Origin: Thermoplasmata archaeon
Lineage (GTDB): Archaea > Thermoplasmatota > Thermoplasmata > Methanomassiliicoccales > Methanomethylophilaceae
DNA length: 60,449 nucleotides
Assembly: GCA_015063245.1 (NCBI GenBank)
Contig: SUSV01000009.1
Coordinates: 1 to 60,449, forward strand
Direction of reading: 5' to 3'
A program made the translations under genes and the position numbers. The number at the start of each line of letters is the position of its first letter. Position 1 is the stretch's first letter. The notes under the pieces were generated by a model. It ran no database searches and had not been told where the DNA came from. It was given only the letters and a program-made list of their open reading frames with translations. This document shows, one piece after another, positions 41,468 through 50,299 of the stretch.

Positions 41468-42381
41468 CGTGGAGTGTTTTTACATCAGTAATCATTCCGC
41501 ATCCTCGTGGGAAATTGATCGGCATCATATTCAACCCAAGGACGAACAAGGGGACATCCGTCGAGAGGATGGCCCATATCAGAGCTATTTTAGAGGAAAG
41601 AGGCATCGAGTTCATCTACAGGGAGACCGAGCACGCAGGCCATGCGAAGGAGCTTGCGAAGGAGCTCGCGGACCGGTGCGATGTGCTTGTGCCAGCCGGC
41701 GGTGACGGAACAGTATACGAAGTAGTCAACGGGGCCCTCGACAGGGATGTTACGTTCTTCCCTCTGCCTATGGGTTCCGGCAACGACATATGCAGCACAT
41801 TGGGATTGAAGACCCTTTCTGACGAGGAGCTCGTAGATTCCCTTCAGAATGGGAGCGTATCCGAATTCAACTATGCCGATCTGAACGGCGAGACCGCATC
41901 GCTCATCCTGATATCCTTCGGGATCGTCACCGACATCACCTACCAGTTCGCCATCAAGGAGGAGACCGACAAGAGGGGATACTTCAGCACCCTGCTGAAG
42001 GCATTGAGGTTATCGAGGCCGAGGAGGTACAAGCTCGTTACCAAAGAAGGCGAGAAGGAGTACTTCGCCGATTTCATCTCGGTGCAGAACCTGCCGATAT
42101 CCGGAGGCGGGATGCAGATATGCCCAGGGGCATCGGAGAACGATTCCCTACTGGATCTCGTCGTGGTCGAGCACAGGAACCTGGTAAGGAAGTACCTCAA
42201 CGTGCTGGCACTCAACGGAGGGAAGCTCAATCGGCAGCCGAACGTCCATTACGAGAAGCTGAGGTACGTCGAGATCATCCCCGAGGAGAACGAGATGTAC
42301 TGCATAGACGGGGAGCTGGATTCCACTGAGAGAGCCGTGATCAGGCTCGGCGGAAGGAACCTAAGGTTCATTCGCAGATGA
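41464..42381 (+). CDS. Diacylglycerol-kinase-family lipid kinase
   Basis: This is an ATP-dependent lipid kinase of the DagK/YegS/BmrU family. The 305-residue protein has the nucleotide motif PAGGDGTVYEVVNG and PMGSGNDICSTLG. The C-terminal beta domain contains ISGGGMQICPGA and NEMYCIDGELD. In archaea such proteins may phosphorylate diether glycerol lipids or polyols; the substrate is unknown. The TTG at 41464 overlaps the previous stop (TTGA). A later TTG at 41515 would give a start closer to the family's usual first strand. Confidence 0.88.
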   Translation: MTWSVFTSVIIPHPRGKLIGIIFNPRTNKGTSVERMAHIRAILEERGIEFIYRETEHAGHAKELAKELADRCDVLVPAGGDGTVYEVVNGALDRDVTFFPLPMGSGNDICSTLGLKTLSDEELVDSLQNGSVSEFNYADLNGETASLILISFGIVTDITYQFAIKEETDKRGYFSTLLKALRLSRPRRYKLVTKEGEKEYFADFISVQNLPISGGGMQICPGASENDSLLDLVVVEHRNLVRKYLNVLALNGGKLNRQPNVHYEKLRYVEIIPEENEMYCIDGELDSTERAVIRLGGRNLRFIRR

Positions 42382-42413
42382 ACAACTAAATATCATAATC
42401 GATAGGGGATGTC

Positions 42414-43130
42414 ATGATAAAAGCGGTGTTCTTCGACCTGGACGGGACCCTTCTGCCGATGGATCAGGATAAGTTCACGGAATACTACTTACCTTCCCTG
42501 GTGAAGAAGCTAGCTCCGTACGGATACGAGCCTAAGAAGTTCGTCAAGGCCGTGATGGACGGACTGGTCAAGATGCTCGGCAACGACGGCTCCTGCACCA
42601 ATCAGGAGGCCTTCTGGAAGCATTTCACATCCGTCTTCGGGCCGGAATCGAGGCGGAACGAGAAGGATTTCCTGGATTATTACGCGAACGAGTTCAATGA
42701 CGCGATCATCATGTGCAGGCCTACACCGCTGGCCGACGAGCTCGTGAAGATGGTGAAGGCTTCAGGCCGCATGGCGGTCCTCGCTACCAATCCGATATTC
42801 CCTCAGGTCGCCACACTGAACCGCATCAGATGGGCGGGCATGGACGTCAATGATTTCGACGCATACACCACATATGAGGATGTAGGATACTGCAAGCCGA
42901 GCGCAGGCTATTTCAATTACCTCCTGGACAAGCTGAATCTCAAGCCCGAGGAGTGCATCATGGTAGGGAACGACGCCGGGGAGGATACCGCCGCGGTGGA
43001 TATGGGCATGAAGTTCTTCCTGGTGGACACTGATCTGATAAACAGGAAGGGAAAGGACATCAGCATCTATCCCCACGGTTCGCTCGAGGACTTCAGGGAT
43101 TATCTGAAGAAGGAGCTCGAGATTCAGTGA
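42414..43130 (+). CDS. HAD-family hydrolase
   Basis: This 238-residue haloacid dehalogenase-like hydrolase has motif I FFDLDGTLLP (residues 6-15), motif II in VLATNP, and motifs III/IV in CKPSAGYF and VGNDAGEDTAA. The cap between motifs I and II is helical (C1 type). The substrate is probably a small phosphometabolite and cannot be specified. It ends 7 bp inside the convergent protease-inhibitor gene. Confidence 0.9.
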   Translation: MIKAVFFDLDGTLLPMDQDKFTEYYLPSLVKKLAPYGYEPKKFVKAVMDGLVKMLGNDGSCTNQEAFWKHFTSVFGPESRRNEKDFLDYYANEFNDAIIMCRPTPLADELVKMVKASGRMAVLATNPIFPQVATLNRIRWAGMDVNDFDAYTTYEDVGYCKPSAGYFNYLLDKLNLKPEECIMVGNDAGEDTAAVDMGMKFFLVDTDLINRKGKDISIYPHGSLEDFRDYLKKELEIQ

Positions 43131-43549
43131 GAATCATCGGGGACCAACACCGAAACGATCTCGGAATCGATAGGAGCATCCTCCCACGGGCGGAGATAAT
43201 CGAATCTCAGCGTGTACGAGCCGGGGCTGTCACAGCTGAATCTGAATACATGCGAACCTCCGGAACCGCACAGCGGGATTTCGCCGGTGTAATCTGGTAT
43301 GTACTCATCGGAGACCAGCGTCAATCCGTCGGAGTCGGCCAGTACCCAGTCGTAGCCTGTGGTGATGTTGCCTTTAAGAGAGATCTCGATGACCTCTCCA
43401 GGTTCGGTGTATCTCGGGGTCGGGACATCGTAATGGGTTTCCCCGTCGTCCACGGAAGGATCGAGCGTCATCGCTGCACCGTATACCGCTAACGGAACGA
43501 CGGCTATCGCCACGATAAGGATGATGATCCTCGAATCCATGTTCTCCAA
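43124..43549 (-). CDS. Membrane-anchored chagasin-like (I42) protease inhibitor
   Basis: The 141-residue protein has an N-terminal anchor (residues 8-27), an acidic linker, and a domain bearing the three I42 signatures: NITTGYDW (61-68; family pattern NPTTGYxW), GSGGSHVF and RPWE. Chagasin-type inhibitors block papain-family cysteine proteases through these loops. It would face outside the cell, either protecting against environmental or host proteases or controlling a self protease. Its 3' end overlaps the HAD gene by 7 bp. Confidence 0.8.
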   Translation of the reverse strand: MENMDSRIIILIVAIAVVPLAVYGAAMTLDPSVDDGETHYDVPTPRYTEPGEVIEISLKGNITTGYDWVLADSDGLTLVSDEYIPDYTGEIPLCGSGGSHVFRFSCDSPGSYTLRFDYLRPWEDAPIDSEIVSVLVPDDSH

Positions 43550-43593
43550 GGTCTGTTTCGCATTGGATATAGAAAAATGTGACTATGTTCCGC

Positions 43594-44820
43594 TCAGTCA
43601 TAGTACACGCAGCGATATGTAAAGTTGCTGCCGTTCTCCAAGGTCATCCTGAGGAGTTCGGTATCCGTGGCGAAGTCGTAGACGCACATGTTGATGGTGT
43701 CATTCTCGGCGCATCCCCATCCGATTGCGAACACGTCGTCGTAAAGATGCTGGGCGGAGCCGCATGCAGATGAGAACTTGCCGTCGATCCTGTACTCTCT
43801 GAAGTCCTTCAGTACCATGTTCTCGTCGTCGATGACGAAGTCGCAGATGCGGGTCGCCTTGGCCGAGTTGTGGTTGTCGAACACGGTGATCATGTCCCCG
43901 TCGACGGTGACGTAGTGCTGTCCGCAGGTCTTCTCCTCATCGGTCAGGCGGAATTCGTCATTCTTGCCTGACAGCCTCCATATTATCTGGTCCTTTGTGT
44001 CCAGGGACTTGGTGCGGTCAAGACAGAGGATGGTATCGAGGTGGCGGAACGAGCATACCAGGTTCCCGTCGTCGTTCAGGCGCATGGCGTTGAAATGCAC
44101 GTAATCAGGAGCGCCCTTAACATTGTCCCAGTCCCTTGCATCTGGGTTGGCGTCTGTGGCGGTGATGTCGTATATCTCCGGATAGTCGATGCTTCTCCAG
44201 TCCCATACGACCTCTCCATCCTCCACTTCCTGGAGATAGGAGTAGATGACCTCTGAACCTGTTTCTTCATACCCGGGTATGTTGTACACTCTCTCCTTGA
44301 GATAGCCGGACATGATGTAGTGATCGAGGTCGATCAGGAGGAAGTCGTGACCGTCGAGAGGGTGGCCCTTCTCGACGATGTCTGACCGCTCGAACTTTAT
44401 GCGCTTGACCTCATTGAACTCCGAATCCAGGATGACACGCTCTCCGGGGGCGAATCCGGGAAGGCCGAACTTATCGTACTGGCTGTCCTGGTCGTGGTAG
44501 CTGTAGTATGTCTCGCCGTCAATCACATGCTTCTTGAAATCCCAGTAGCCTGTGTTCACGCCGTCCTCGGGCGATTCGCCGTGCTTGAACCACACGACAT
44601 CACCTTTTCCGTCGAGCATGATGATGTTCTTGGTGTAGACGAAGGAGATGTAGAAGTTGCCGGGGAGGTCGGTCTCGCCGGATATGGTGTATCTGGGCAG
44701 GACATCGGTCGGATCAGATTCGTTTTCGTCACCGTTCATGTGATTGTAGACGAGGATAGCGGCTGCTGCTACGATGATGACTGCGAGGATTATGAGGGCG
44801 ATCTGCTTAGTTCCTGCCAT
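43594..44820 (-). CDS. Anchored arylsulfotransferase (ASST)-like protein
   Basis: The 408-residue protein belongs to the arylsulfotransferase/ASST family, whose bacterial members transfer sulfate between phenolic compounds outside the cytoplasm. It has an N-terminal anchor (about residues 6-25), an acidic linker, then beta-propeller-like repeats with conserved histidine contexts (GHPLDGHDFLLID, YVHFNAMRL, FDNHNS). The ATG at 44820 follows an AAAGGCGGG site. Upstream in-frame codons are less likely. Activity in this archaeon is unproven, and a structural beta-propeller role is possible. Confidence 0.78.
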   Translation of the reverse strand: MAGTKQIALIILAVIIVAAAAILVYNHMNGDENESDPTDVLPRYTISGETDLPGNFYISFVYTKNIIMLDGKGDVVWFKHGESPEDGVNTGYWDFKKHVIDGETYYSYHDQDSQYDKFGLPGFAPGERVILDSEFNEVKRIKFERSDIVEKGHPLDGHDFLLIDLDHYIMSGYLKERVYNIPGYEETGSEVIYSYLQEVEDGEVVWDWRSIDYPEIYDITATDANPDARDWDNVKGAPDYVHFNAMRLNDDGNLVCSFRHLDTILCLDRTKSLDTKDQIIWRLSGKNDEFRLTDEEKTCGQHYVTVDGDMITVFDNHNSAKATRICDFVIDDENMVLKDFREYRIDGKFSSACGSAQHLYDDVFAIGWGCAENDTINMCVYDFATDTELLRMTLENGSNFTYRCVYYD

Positions 44821-44936
44821 GTTTGACCCGCCTTTGGTTGAAGGAATGGCTCTGAAGTCGTTATAAAAAGTATGGCGGTACAAATCCGATCCGACGGTGG
44901 ATAATCTATTCATTGTAGAATCATGATTAGAAAATC

Positions 44937-45269
44937 ATGAACCAATTCATCGCGTATTGCGGGCTCGACTGCAGCAAGTGCGAGGCGTACATCGCAACCG
45001 CGAACAACGATGACGGCCTCCGCAGGAAGGTCGCAAAGGAATGGTCCGAACTGAATAACGTGGAGATCACTCCCGAGATGATCAACTGCGATGGATGCCG
45101 CACGGGCGGGAGGAAGACCGTCTTCTGCGATTCCCTCTGCCCCATCAGGCAATGCGCTCTGAAGAAGGGCTGCGAGACATGTGGCCAATGCGGTGAGCTC
45201 GATACGTGCCAGACTGTGAAGATGGTGCATGACAGCAGCCCCGAGGCATTGCAGAATCTGAAGGGATGA
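44937..45269 (+). CDS. DUF3795 cysteine-rich protein
   Basis: This 110-residue protein opens YCGLDCSKCEAY, the DUF3795 signature. Further cysteines are in CDGCRTGGRK, CDSLCPIRQCA and GCETCGQCGELDTC, suggesting zinc or iron-sulfur binding. The function is unknown. Its ATG lies 117 bp from the divergent ASST-like start, and it is convergent with the second Kef-like gene 11 bp away. Confidence 0.85.
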   Translation: MNQFIAYCGLDCSKCEAYIATANNDDGLRRKVAKEWSELNNVEITPEMINCDGCRTGGRKTVFCDSLCPIRQCALKKGCETCGQCGELDTCQTVKMVHDSSPEALQNLKG

Positions 45270-45280
45270 TCCCGTATCCG

Positions 45281-47143
45281 TCAGTCCTTCCGATTCCCCA
45301 CGTTTATCGATACCTGGGTCTGCTTCTCCTCGGCAGGCTTCTCCTCTTCCTTCGGCTTGACCCTCTTACTTGGTCTGGGCTTCGGTTCGTACAGCTTAGC
45401 GGAGGCCGATTCGAAGACCTTCTGGACGGTCTTGCGGTTGTAATAGAACAGTCCGACCAATATGATGAGCATCACTATAAGATGTTCCCAGATCCCCAGG
45501 TTGTTCGGGACTATGACAAGTATCGTGATGGAGAACATCATGCTCACCATGTTATTGCTGGAGAGCATGAACATGTCCGACAGAGTAGGCCTCCTGACCT
45601 CACTCTGAACCGTCTTTTTCCTGCCTTTGCGGCTGATCTCCCATGCGGCCCTGACGTTGCTGACGATGGTATGGATCGGGATGTAGATCCCTATGAGGTT
45701 CATGAATAGCATCAGGATGCTCCACATCAGTACGGTGCCGCCGATGTTATCTGCGAACCATTCCGCCAATGCAGGATTGATCAGGACGAACAAGATCTCT
45801 ACGAGGACTATCATGAGTATGCAGACATAGTTAAGGGTCATCAGTCTCCTGAACTCCTTCTTGGTCCTGCTGGATGATGCGGATATGTTGGAGTACAAAG
45901 TATCCTTCGACGCGTTCACGTGCCTGAATGCGTTCATCACCGGTGCGGGGCATCCGCTTGTCATCTTCTCCCAGATCCGGTCGGATGACTTGGTTAGGAG
46001 AGGAAGCATGATCATGGAGATCAGGGCTGCCCCGATGACCGAGGTATAGAATCCCTCGTCGACGACACCGTAGTCCAGTGCCTGCTTCGCTATGATGAAT
46101 GCGAACTCTCCCATCGCCACCAGTCCCACGGCCGATATGAATCCGTTCCTCGGCGATTCGTTGCCCAGCCAGTAACCGAGGAACACCGTGCTTGATTTCA
46201 GGAATGCGAACAGAAGGTACAGTCCGATGATCATCAGTATGTTGTCTATGAGCGACTGCAGCGCGATCTCCATGCCGACAGAGATGAAGAACATGGACAT
46301 CATGAGGTTCTTCATCGGCTCGAAGTCATGACTGAGCTTCTCGTGGTCCTTGCTGGGGGAGATCATCATACCCATCAGGAATGCCCCGATGGCCACCGAC
46401 AGACCGGCGAAATTAGCAAGCAGGGCCATGCCGAACGCCAGACCTATGGCCAGGACGAGCAGCACCTCATGAGGGACGGCTTTCGAGACCCTGTTGATGA
46501 TCTCCGGCATCACCCTCACCCCTACTATGATGCTGATGATCATGAACACCAGGATGCAGATGACCATGGCGATGAGGCTGTTGGAGTCCAGCTCGCTCCC
46601 GGCCATCAGCGGGGTGATCATGGACAGGATTATGACCTGTCCGATATCCTCCATGATGGTTATCAGGACGAGGGTATCTATATGGTCCTTATCCAGGCGG
46701 TTCTGCGTCTTCAGGACGGCCATGACCACGGCCGTGCTCGATCCGGAGATTATGCCTCCAAGGCATATGCTTTGGACCATGTCGAATCCAATAAGCGTTC
46801 CCGCGACGACCCCTCCCAGGACCATCAGAGGCAGCTGGACCAGCGCCACGATGATGGCGAACGTGCCCTGTGTACGTATCTTGGCAAGGTTGATCTCCAT
46901 GCCTATGCAGAACATCAGGACTATCAGACCCATATCAGACAGGACCTCGACCACCGCCTCCGAGGTCTCATCTATGGTCCAGAAGTTCGCTATGAGTATG
47001 CCTGCCATCAGGTAACCTATGAGCGGCGGCAGCTTCATCTTGTTGAAGACGATGGAACAAAGCGCGGCAAGCAGCAGAAACATCGCCAGACTTGTCGTTA
47101 GTAGTATCTCGTCTATTGCATCCCCAATGATATATAGTAACAA
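45281..47143 (-). CDS. CPA2 (KefB-type) cation:proton antiporter, copy 2
   Basis: This 620-residue paralogue of the protein at 25514-27373 has the same CPA2 transport domain (SLAMFLLLAALCSIVFNKMKL, LPPLIGYLMAGILIAN, GSSTAVVMAVLK). It also has the same unusual C-terminal block of extra helices without an RCK domain, and ends in a basic proline-rich tail. It is likely a Na+/H+ or K+/H+ antiporter. The start is uncertain: ATG 47143 is used, but TATA-like stretches near 47115-47138 could place the true start further in. Confidence 0.85.
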   Translation of the reverse strand: MLLYIIGDAIDEILLTTSLAMFLLLAALCSIVFNKMKLPPLIGYLMAGILIANFWTIDETSEAVVEVLSDMGLIVLMFCIGMEINLAKIRTQGTFAIIVALVQLPLMVLGGVVAGTLIGFDMVQSICLGGIISGSSTAVVMAVLKTQNRLDKDHIDTLVLITIMEDIGQVIILSMITPLMAGSELDSNSLIAMVICILVFMIISIIVGVRVMPEIINRVSKAVPHEVLLVLAIGLAFGMALLANFAGLSVAIGAFLMGMMISPSKDHEKLSHDFEPMKNLMMSMFFISVGMEIALQSLIDNILMIIGLYLLFAFLKSSTVFLGYWLGNESPRNGFISAVGLVAMGEFAFIIAKQALDYGVVDEGFYTSVIGAALISMIMLPLLTKSSDRIWEKMTSGCPAPVMNAFRHVNASKDTLYSNISASSSRTKKEFRRLMTLNYVCILMIVLVEILFVLINPALAEWFADNIGGTVLMWSILMLFMNLIGIYIPIHTIVSNVRAAWEISRKGRKKTVQSEVRRPTLSDMFMLSSNNMVSMMFSITILVIVPNNLGIWEHLIVMLIILVGLFYYNRKTVQKVFESASAKLYEPKPRPSKRVKPKEEEKPAEEKQTQVSINVGNRKD

Positions 47144-47259
47144 TAAAGAAAAATGTATCCGTTGGGTCTACAGTGCAGCCCAGTTCTTACATCGGGATGC
47201 ATTCCCCTCGATCACCATTTCCACATCCGAGGTAATCTAACGATGCATCGTTGAAATAG

Positions 47260-47305
47260 ATTTAGGCATACCTAAATTATTAATATATTTTAAGCATTCT
47301 TAAAA
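47260..47305 (+). promoter_or_regulatory. Tandem palindromes (iron-box-like) over the metallophore operon promoter
   Basis: ATTTAGG-CATA-CCTAAAT (7-bp arms, 47260-47277) closely matches the archaeal/bacterial DtxR-IdeR iron box (TTAGGTTAGCCTAA type). A second palindrome, TTTTAAG-CATT-CTTAAAA (47288-47305), has the same arm-4 nt-arm design, with centres 28 bp apart. They bracket the TATA stretch TAATATATTTT (47281-47291), and the ATG follows at 47316. Repression by an iron-loaded DtxR-family protein is the natural reading. Confidence 0.7.
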
Positions 47306-47315
47306 AATTGATATT

Positions 47316-48482
47316 ATGGACACAAAGATAATTGCCATCATTGCTGTGGTCGCTGTCGTAGCGGCCGGAGCAGGCGTCTATTTCGTATTATCGGGAGACT
47401 CTGGCGATCAGAACGACGACCGCATCGAGCTCGACCAGCCCATAACCGTGAAGGATGCTCTCGGCAAGAGCGTCAATGTCAAGTACAAGATAGACAGGGT
47501 CGCTCTGACCGATGGCGCTTCAATCGAATTCTTTGCCTCAAGCTGGGGAGACGGCTGGGAGGATCACGTGTGCATGATGCCCGAAGACCTCTCGTCCAGG
47601 GACGCATATCTCGGGGACTACATCGAGAAGACCTGGCCCAAGCTCAGCAAGCTGCCTAAATGCCCCGACCTCTACGTATCATTGGCTTCGAACCCTAATG
47701 CGGTGGCCGAGAAGATCATGGAAACAAATCCCGATCTCGTCATCCTTCCCGGATCGACGATGTCGTGGCTCCAGGGAATCGACGGATTCTACAAGATATT
47801 CGCCGATTCCGACATCCCGGTGTTCAACACGATGTTCTACACCATAGGGCTCACCGAGACTGTAGCCGATGTGAACTACGGTGCCATGGGAAAGATCCTC
47901 CAGAAGGAGGACCGCTGCAACAGGATCGTCAAATTCCACAACGACAGTCTCGCAGCGCTCAAAGACAAGCTGAAGTCGCACGATAAGAGCGTCAAGATCT
48001 ATTACGAGGTCCCGGGAGCGGATGCTTCCCAGTACGGGAACGTAGTCAACATGGGTGTACCAGAGGTCAATCTGATAGGGACGAATGTTCTGACGGGAGT
48101 ACCCATGGACAGCCAATACAACATCGAGAAGATGAACAGGGCGGATCCGGATTGGATATTCATCGTTGACACATCGTACTATTCAGGTAAGCAGAGCTTC
48201 GGAATGTTCGCTCCCGAGGATAAGGCGGCGGCCGCAGCAACACTCGCCAAATACACATCGCGTGACGGATGGTCAGACCTGGACGCAGTCAAGGACAAGC
48301 ATGTGGCATTGATTTATGGGGAGCTGAGGCACGGCGTCACCAGCCTGTTCTCAGCCTATCAGATGGCCAACATCATCAACAAGAGTGTTGTGTCGGATGA
48401 GGAGCTCTCGCAGTTCGAGAAGGATATCAGCACAGTATTGCCATGGGAGTTCAAAGGATACTTCGGCTATGTGATGGAGTGA
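47316..48482 (+). CDS. Anchored ABC-importer substrate-binding protein (FecB/BtuF-like)
   Basis: This class III binding protein captures a metal chelate or cobamide outside the cell for the adjacent permease. The 388-residue protein has an N-terminal membrane anchor (residues 5-26), an Asp/Ser-rich linker, and two lobes with the helical backbone typical of the family (DPITVKDALGK-like opening, METNPDLVILPGS, ADPDWIFIVD). It heads the seven-gene operon and starts about 30 bp after a TATA element within an iron-box-like operator. Iron-chelate uptake is favoured by that operator, but cobalamin cannot be excluded. Confidence 0.9.
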   Translation: MDTKIIAIIAVVAVVAAGAGVYFVLSGDSGDQNDDRIELDQPITVKDALGKSVNVKYKIDRVALTDGASIEFFASSWGDGWEDHVCMMPEDLSSRDAYLGDYIEKTWPKLSKLPKCPDLYVSLASNPNAVAEKIMETNPDLVILPGSTMSWLQGIDGFYKIFADSDIPVFNTMFYTIGLTETVADVNYGAMGKILQKEDRCNRIVKFHNDSLAALKDKLKSHDKSVKIYYEVPGADASQYGNVVNMGVPEVNLIGTNVLTGVPMDSQYNIEKMNRADPDWIFIVDTSYYSGKQSFGMFAPEDKAAAAATLAKYTSRDGWSDLDAVKDKHVALIYGELRHGVTSLFSAYQMANIINKSVVSDEELSQFEKDISTVLPWEFKGYFGYVME

Positions 48483-48487
48483 TCCCG

Positions 48488-49531
48488 ATGGAGGGGACCG
48501 CGGGACGTGACATATACCGTCAGCTGAACAGGAAAAGGGTGCTCTTCCTGCTCATCGCCATTGTCGCCGTTACCGTGCTCTTCTTCGCGAACATGGTCAT
48601 AAACCTATCCGCCGGCCCCGCGGCCGGCATCAGGGCGGTCATCGATCCCGATTCGGCTCCGCGCAGCGTCTACAACATCATGCACTACTACCGTCTCCCC
48701 GAGAGTTGCTTCGGCCTTCTGGCGGGGATGGCACTCGGTATAGCCGGTGTGCAGATGCAGACCGTCCTGAACAACCCTCTTTCCGAACCATATACCCTGG
48801 GCATATCCGCGGCGGCATCCTTCGGTGCCGCATTGTCCATCGCATACGGCATCGGGGCGGGACTGTTCGGGAGTTATTCCACGATAGTCCTGGCCTTCCT
48901 GTTCTCGATGCTGGTGTGCATGATCATATCCGCGGTGGCCAGCCGCAGATCCTCCGGACCTACGACGACTCTGCTGATCGGGGTAGCCATGCTGTTCCTC
49001 TTCCAGGCAATGGTCAGCCTGGTCCAGTCTCTGACGAACAAGGATGCGGCCAACAGCATCATGTTCTGGATGTTCGGCAGCATAGGGAGGGATTCGAGCT
49101 ATACCGACATCGGCATACTGGGAGGGGTGCTCGCCGTGTGCACCCTGTTCTTCATCCTGAACATATGGAAGCTCACATCGCTGAAGCTGGGGGATGCGAA
49201 GGTCAGTTCCATGGGGATCAACGTCAGAGGGCTCAGGCGCAACGTCATACTGGGGGTGTCGGTGCTGACAGCTACCGCGGTCAGCTTCACAGGGACGATA
49301 GGTTTCGTCGGACTGGTGGGTCCCCATGTCGCTAGGATGATGGTAGGCGAGGATCAGAGATTCCTGCTGCCCATGTCAGCCCTCTGCGGAGCGGGTATGG
49401 TCCTGACCGCATCGATAATATGCAAGACGCTCCCGTTCACATCCGTCCTGCCGATAGGCGTCGTGACGTCCATGATAGGGGTGCCATTCTTCCTCTATCT
49501 GATCATCAGGAAGAGGTCGGTGATAGGATGA
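48488..49531 (+). CDS. FecCD-family ABC transporter permease
   Basis: This integral membrane permease pairs with the binding protein and ATPase of the same operon. The 347-residue protein has about ten hydrophobic segments and the FecCD/BtuC hallmarks (YRLPESCFGLLAGMALGIAG, NNPLSEPYTLGI, GTIGFVGLVGPHVAR). The ATG at 48488 lies 5 nt after the previous stop. Its own stop overlaps the ATPase start as ATGA. Confidence 0.94.
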   Translation: MEGTAGRDIYRQLNRKRVLFLLIAIVAVTVLFFANMVINLSAGPAAGIRAVIDPDSAPRSVYNIMHYYRLPESCFGLLAGMALGIAGVQMQTVLNNPLSEPYTLGISAAASFGAALSIAYGIGAGLFGSYSTIVLAFLFSMLVCMIISAVASRRSSGPTTTLLIGVAMLFLFQAMVSLVQSLTNKDAANSIMFWMFGSIGRDSSYTDIGILGGVLAVCTLFFILNIWKLTSLKLGDAKVSSMGINVRGLRRNVILGVSVLTATAVSFTGTIGFVGLVGPHVARMMVGEDQRFLLPMSALCGAGMVLTASIICKTLPFTSVLPIGVVTSMIGVPFFLYLIIRKRSVIG

Positions 49532-50295
49532 CGATCGCCGTATCTTCATTACATTTCTCCTACGGCAGTGCCGAGATCCTCAAAGGCCTGGACGCGGAGT
49601 TTCTTCCCGGCATCAATGGGATATTGGGCCCGAACGGTGCAGGCAAATCGACATTCGCCAAATGCATGGCAGGCGTTCTGAGGCCCGCATCCGGTAACAT
49701 CCAATTCGAATGCGAGGGTGATGTGCCCTCGGTCAGCTACCTCTCCCAGGACCCGGTACAGATACGCAACCTCTCGGTCCTGGAGTACGTGCTGCTGGGG
49801 AGGGCGGATGAATTGGGGCTCAGGGTGACCGGGGAGGATATCGATTCCGCATACAGGCCTCTGGAGAAGCTGGGGATCGCCGATCTCGCAGGGAAGGACA
49901 TATGGGGCCTGTCCGGGGGCCAGAGGCAGATGGCAGCCATCGCGCAGTGCCTGGTCTCCGAGCCGGAGTTCGTCATATTGGACGAGCCCACGAACAATCT
50001 CGATCTCCGCCGCGAGCTGGATATCTTCCAGATCATGCGCGCTGAATGCGACAGCAGGGGAATAACATGTGTCATGATCCTCCATGACCTCAATTTCGCC
50101 TCCAGATTCTCGGACCGCATCACCGTCCTGCATCAGGGAGAGGTCTATTCCTCCGGCACTCCTGCGGAGACCGTCACCGAGGATATGCTCCGTACGGTCT
50201 ACGGGGTGGAATCCGAGGTCACAATCAATTCGAAGGGGATACCCAACGTCGAACCTATCCGTTCGGTCTCCCCGTTTTCCAACAATATCGGGTGA
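49528..50295 (+). CDS. FecE/BtuD-type ABC transporter ATPase
   Basis: This is the ATPase of the chelate importer. The 255-residue protein has Walker A GPNGAGKST, the Q-loop region YLSQDPVQ, signature LSGGQRQ, Walker B FVILDEPTNNLD and the switch histidine in ILHDLN. Overlap with the permease gene (ATGA) shows tight coupling. The next ABC gene starts 4 nt after its stop. Confidence 0.94.
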   Translation: MTIAVSSLHFSYGSAEILKGLDAEFLPGINGILGPNGAGKSTFAKCMAGVLRPASGNIQFECEGDVPSVSYLSQDPVQIRNLSVLEYVLLGRADELGLRVTGEDIDSAYRPLEKLGIADLAGKDIWGLSGGQRQMAAIAQCLVSEPEFVILDEPTNNLDLRRELDIFQIMRAECDSRGITCVMILHDLNFASRFSDRITVLHQGEVYSSGTPAETVTEDMLRTVYGVESEVTINSKGIPNVEPIRSVSPFSNNIG

Positions 50296-50299
50296 TACA

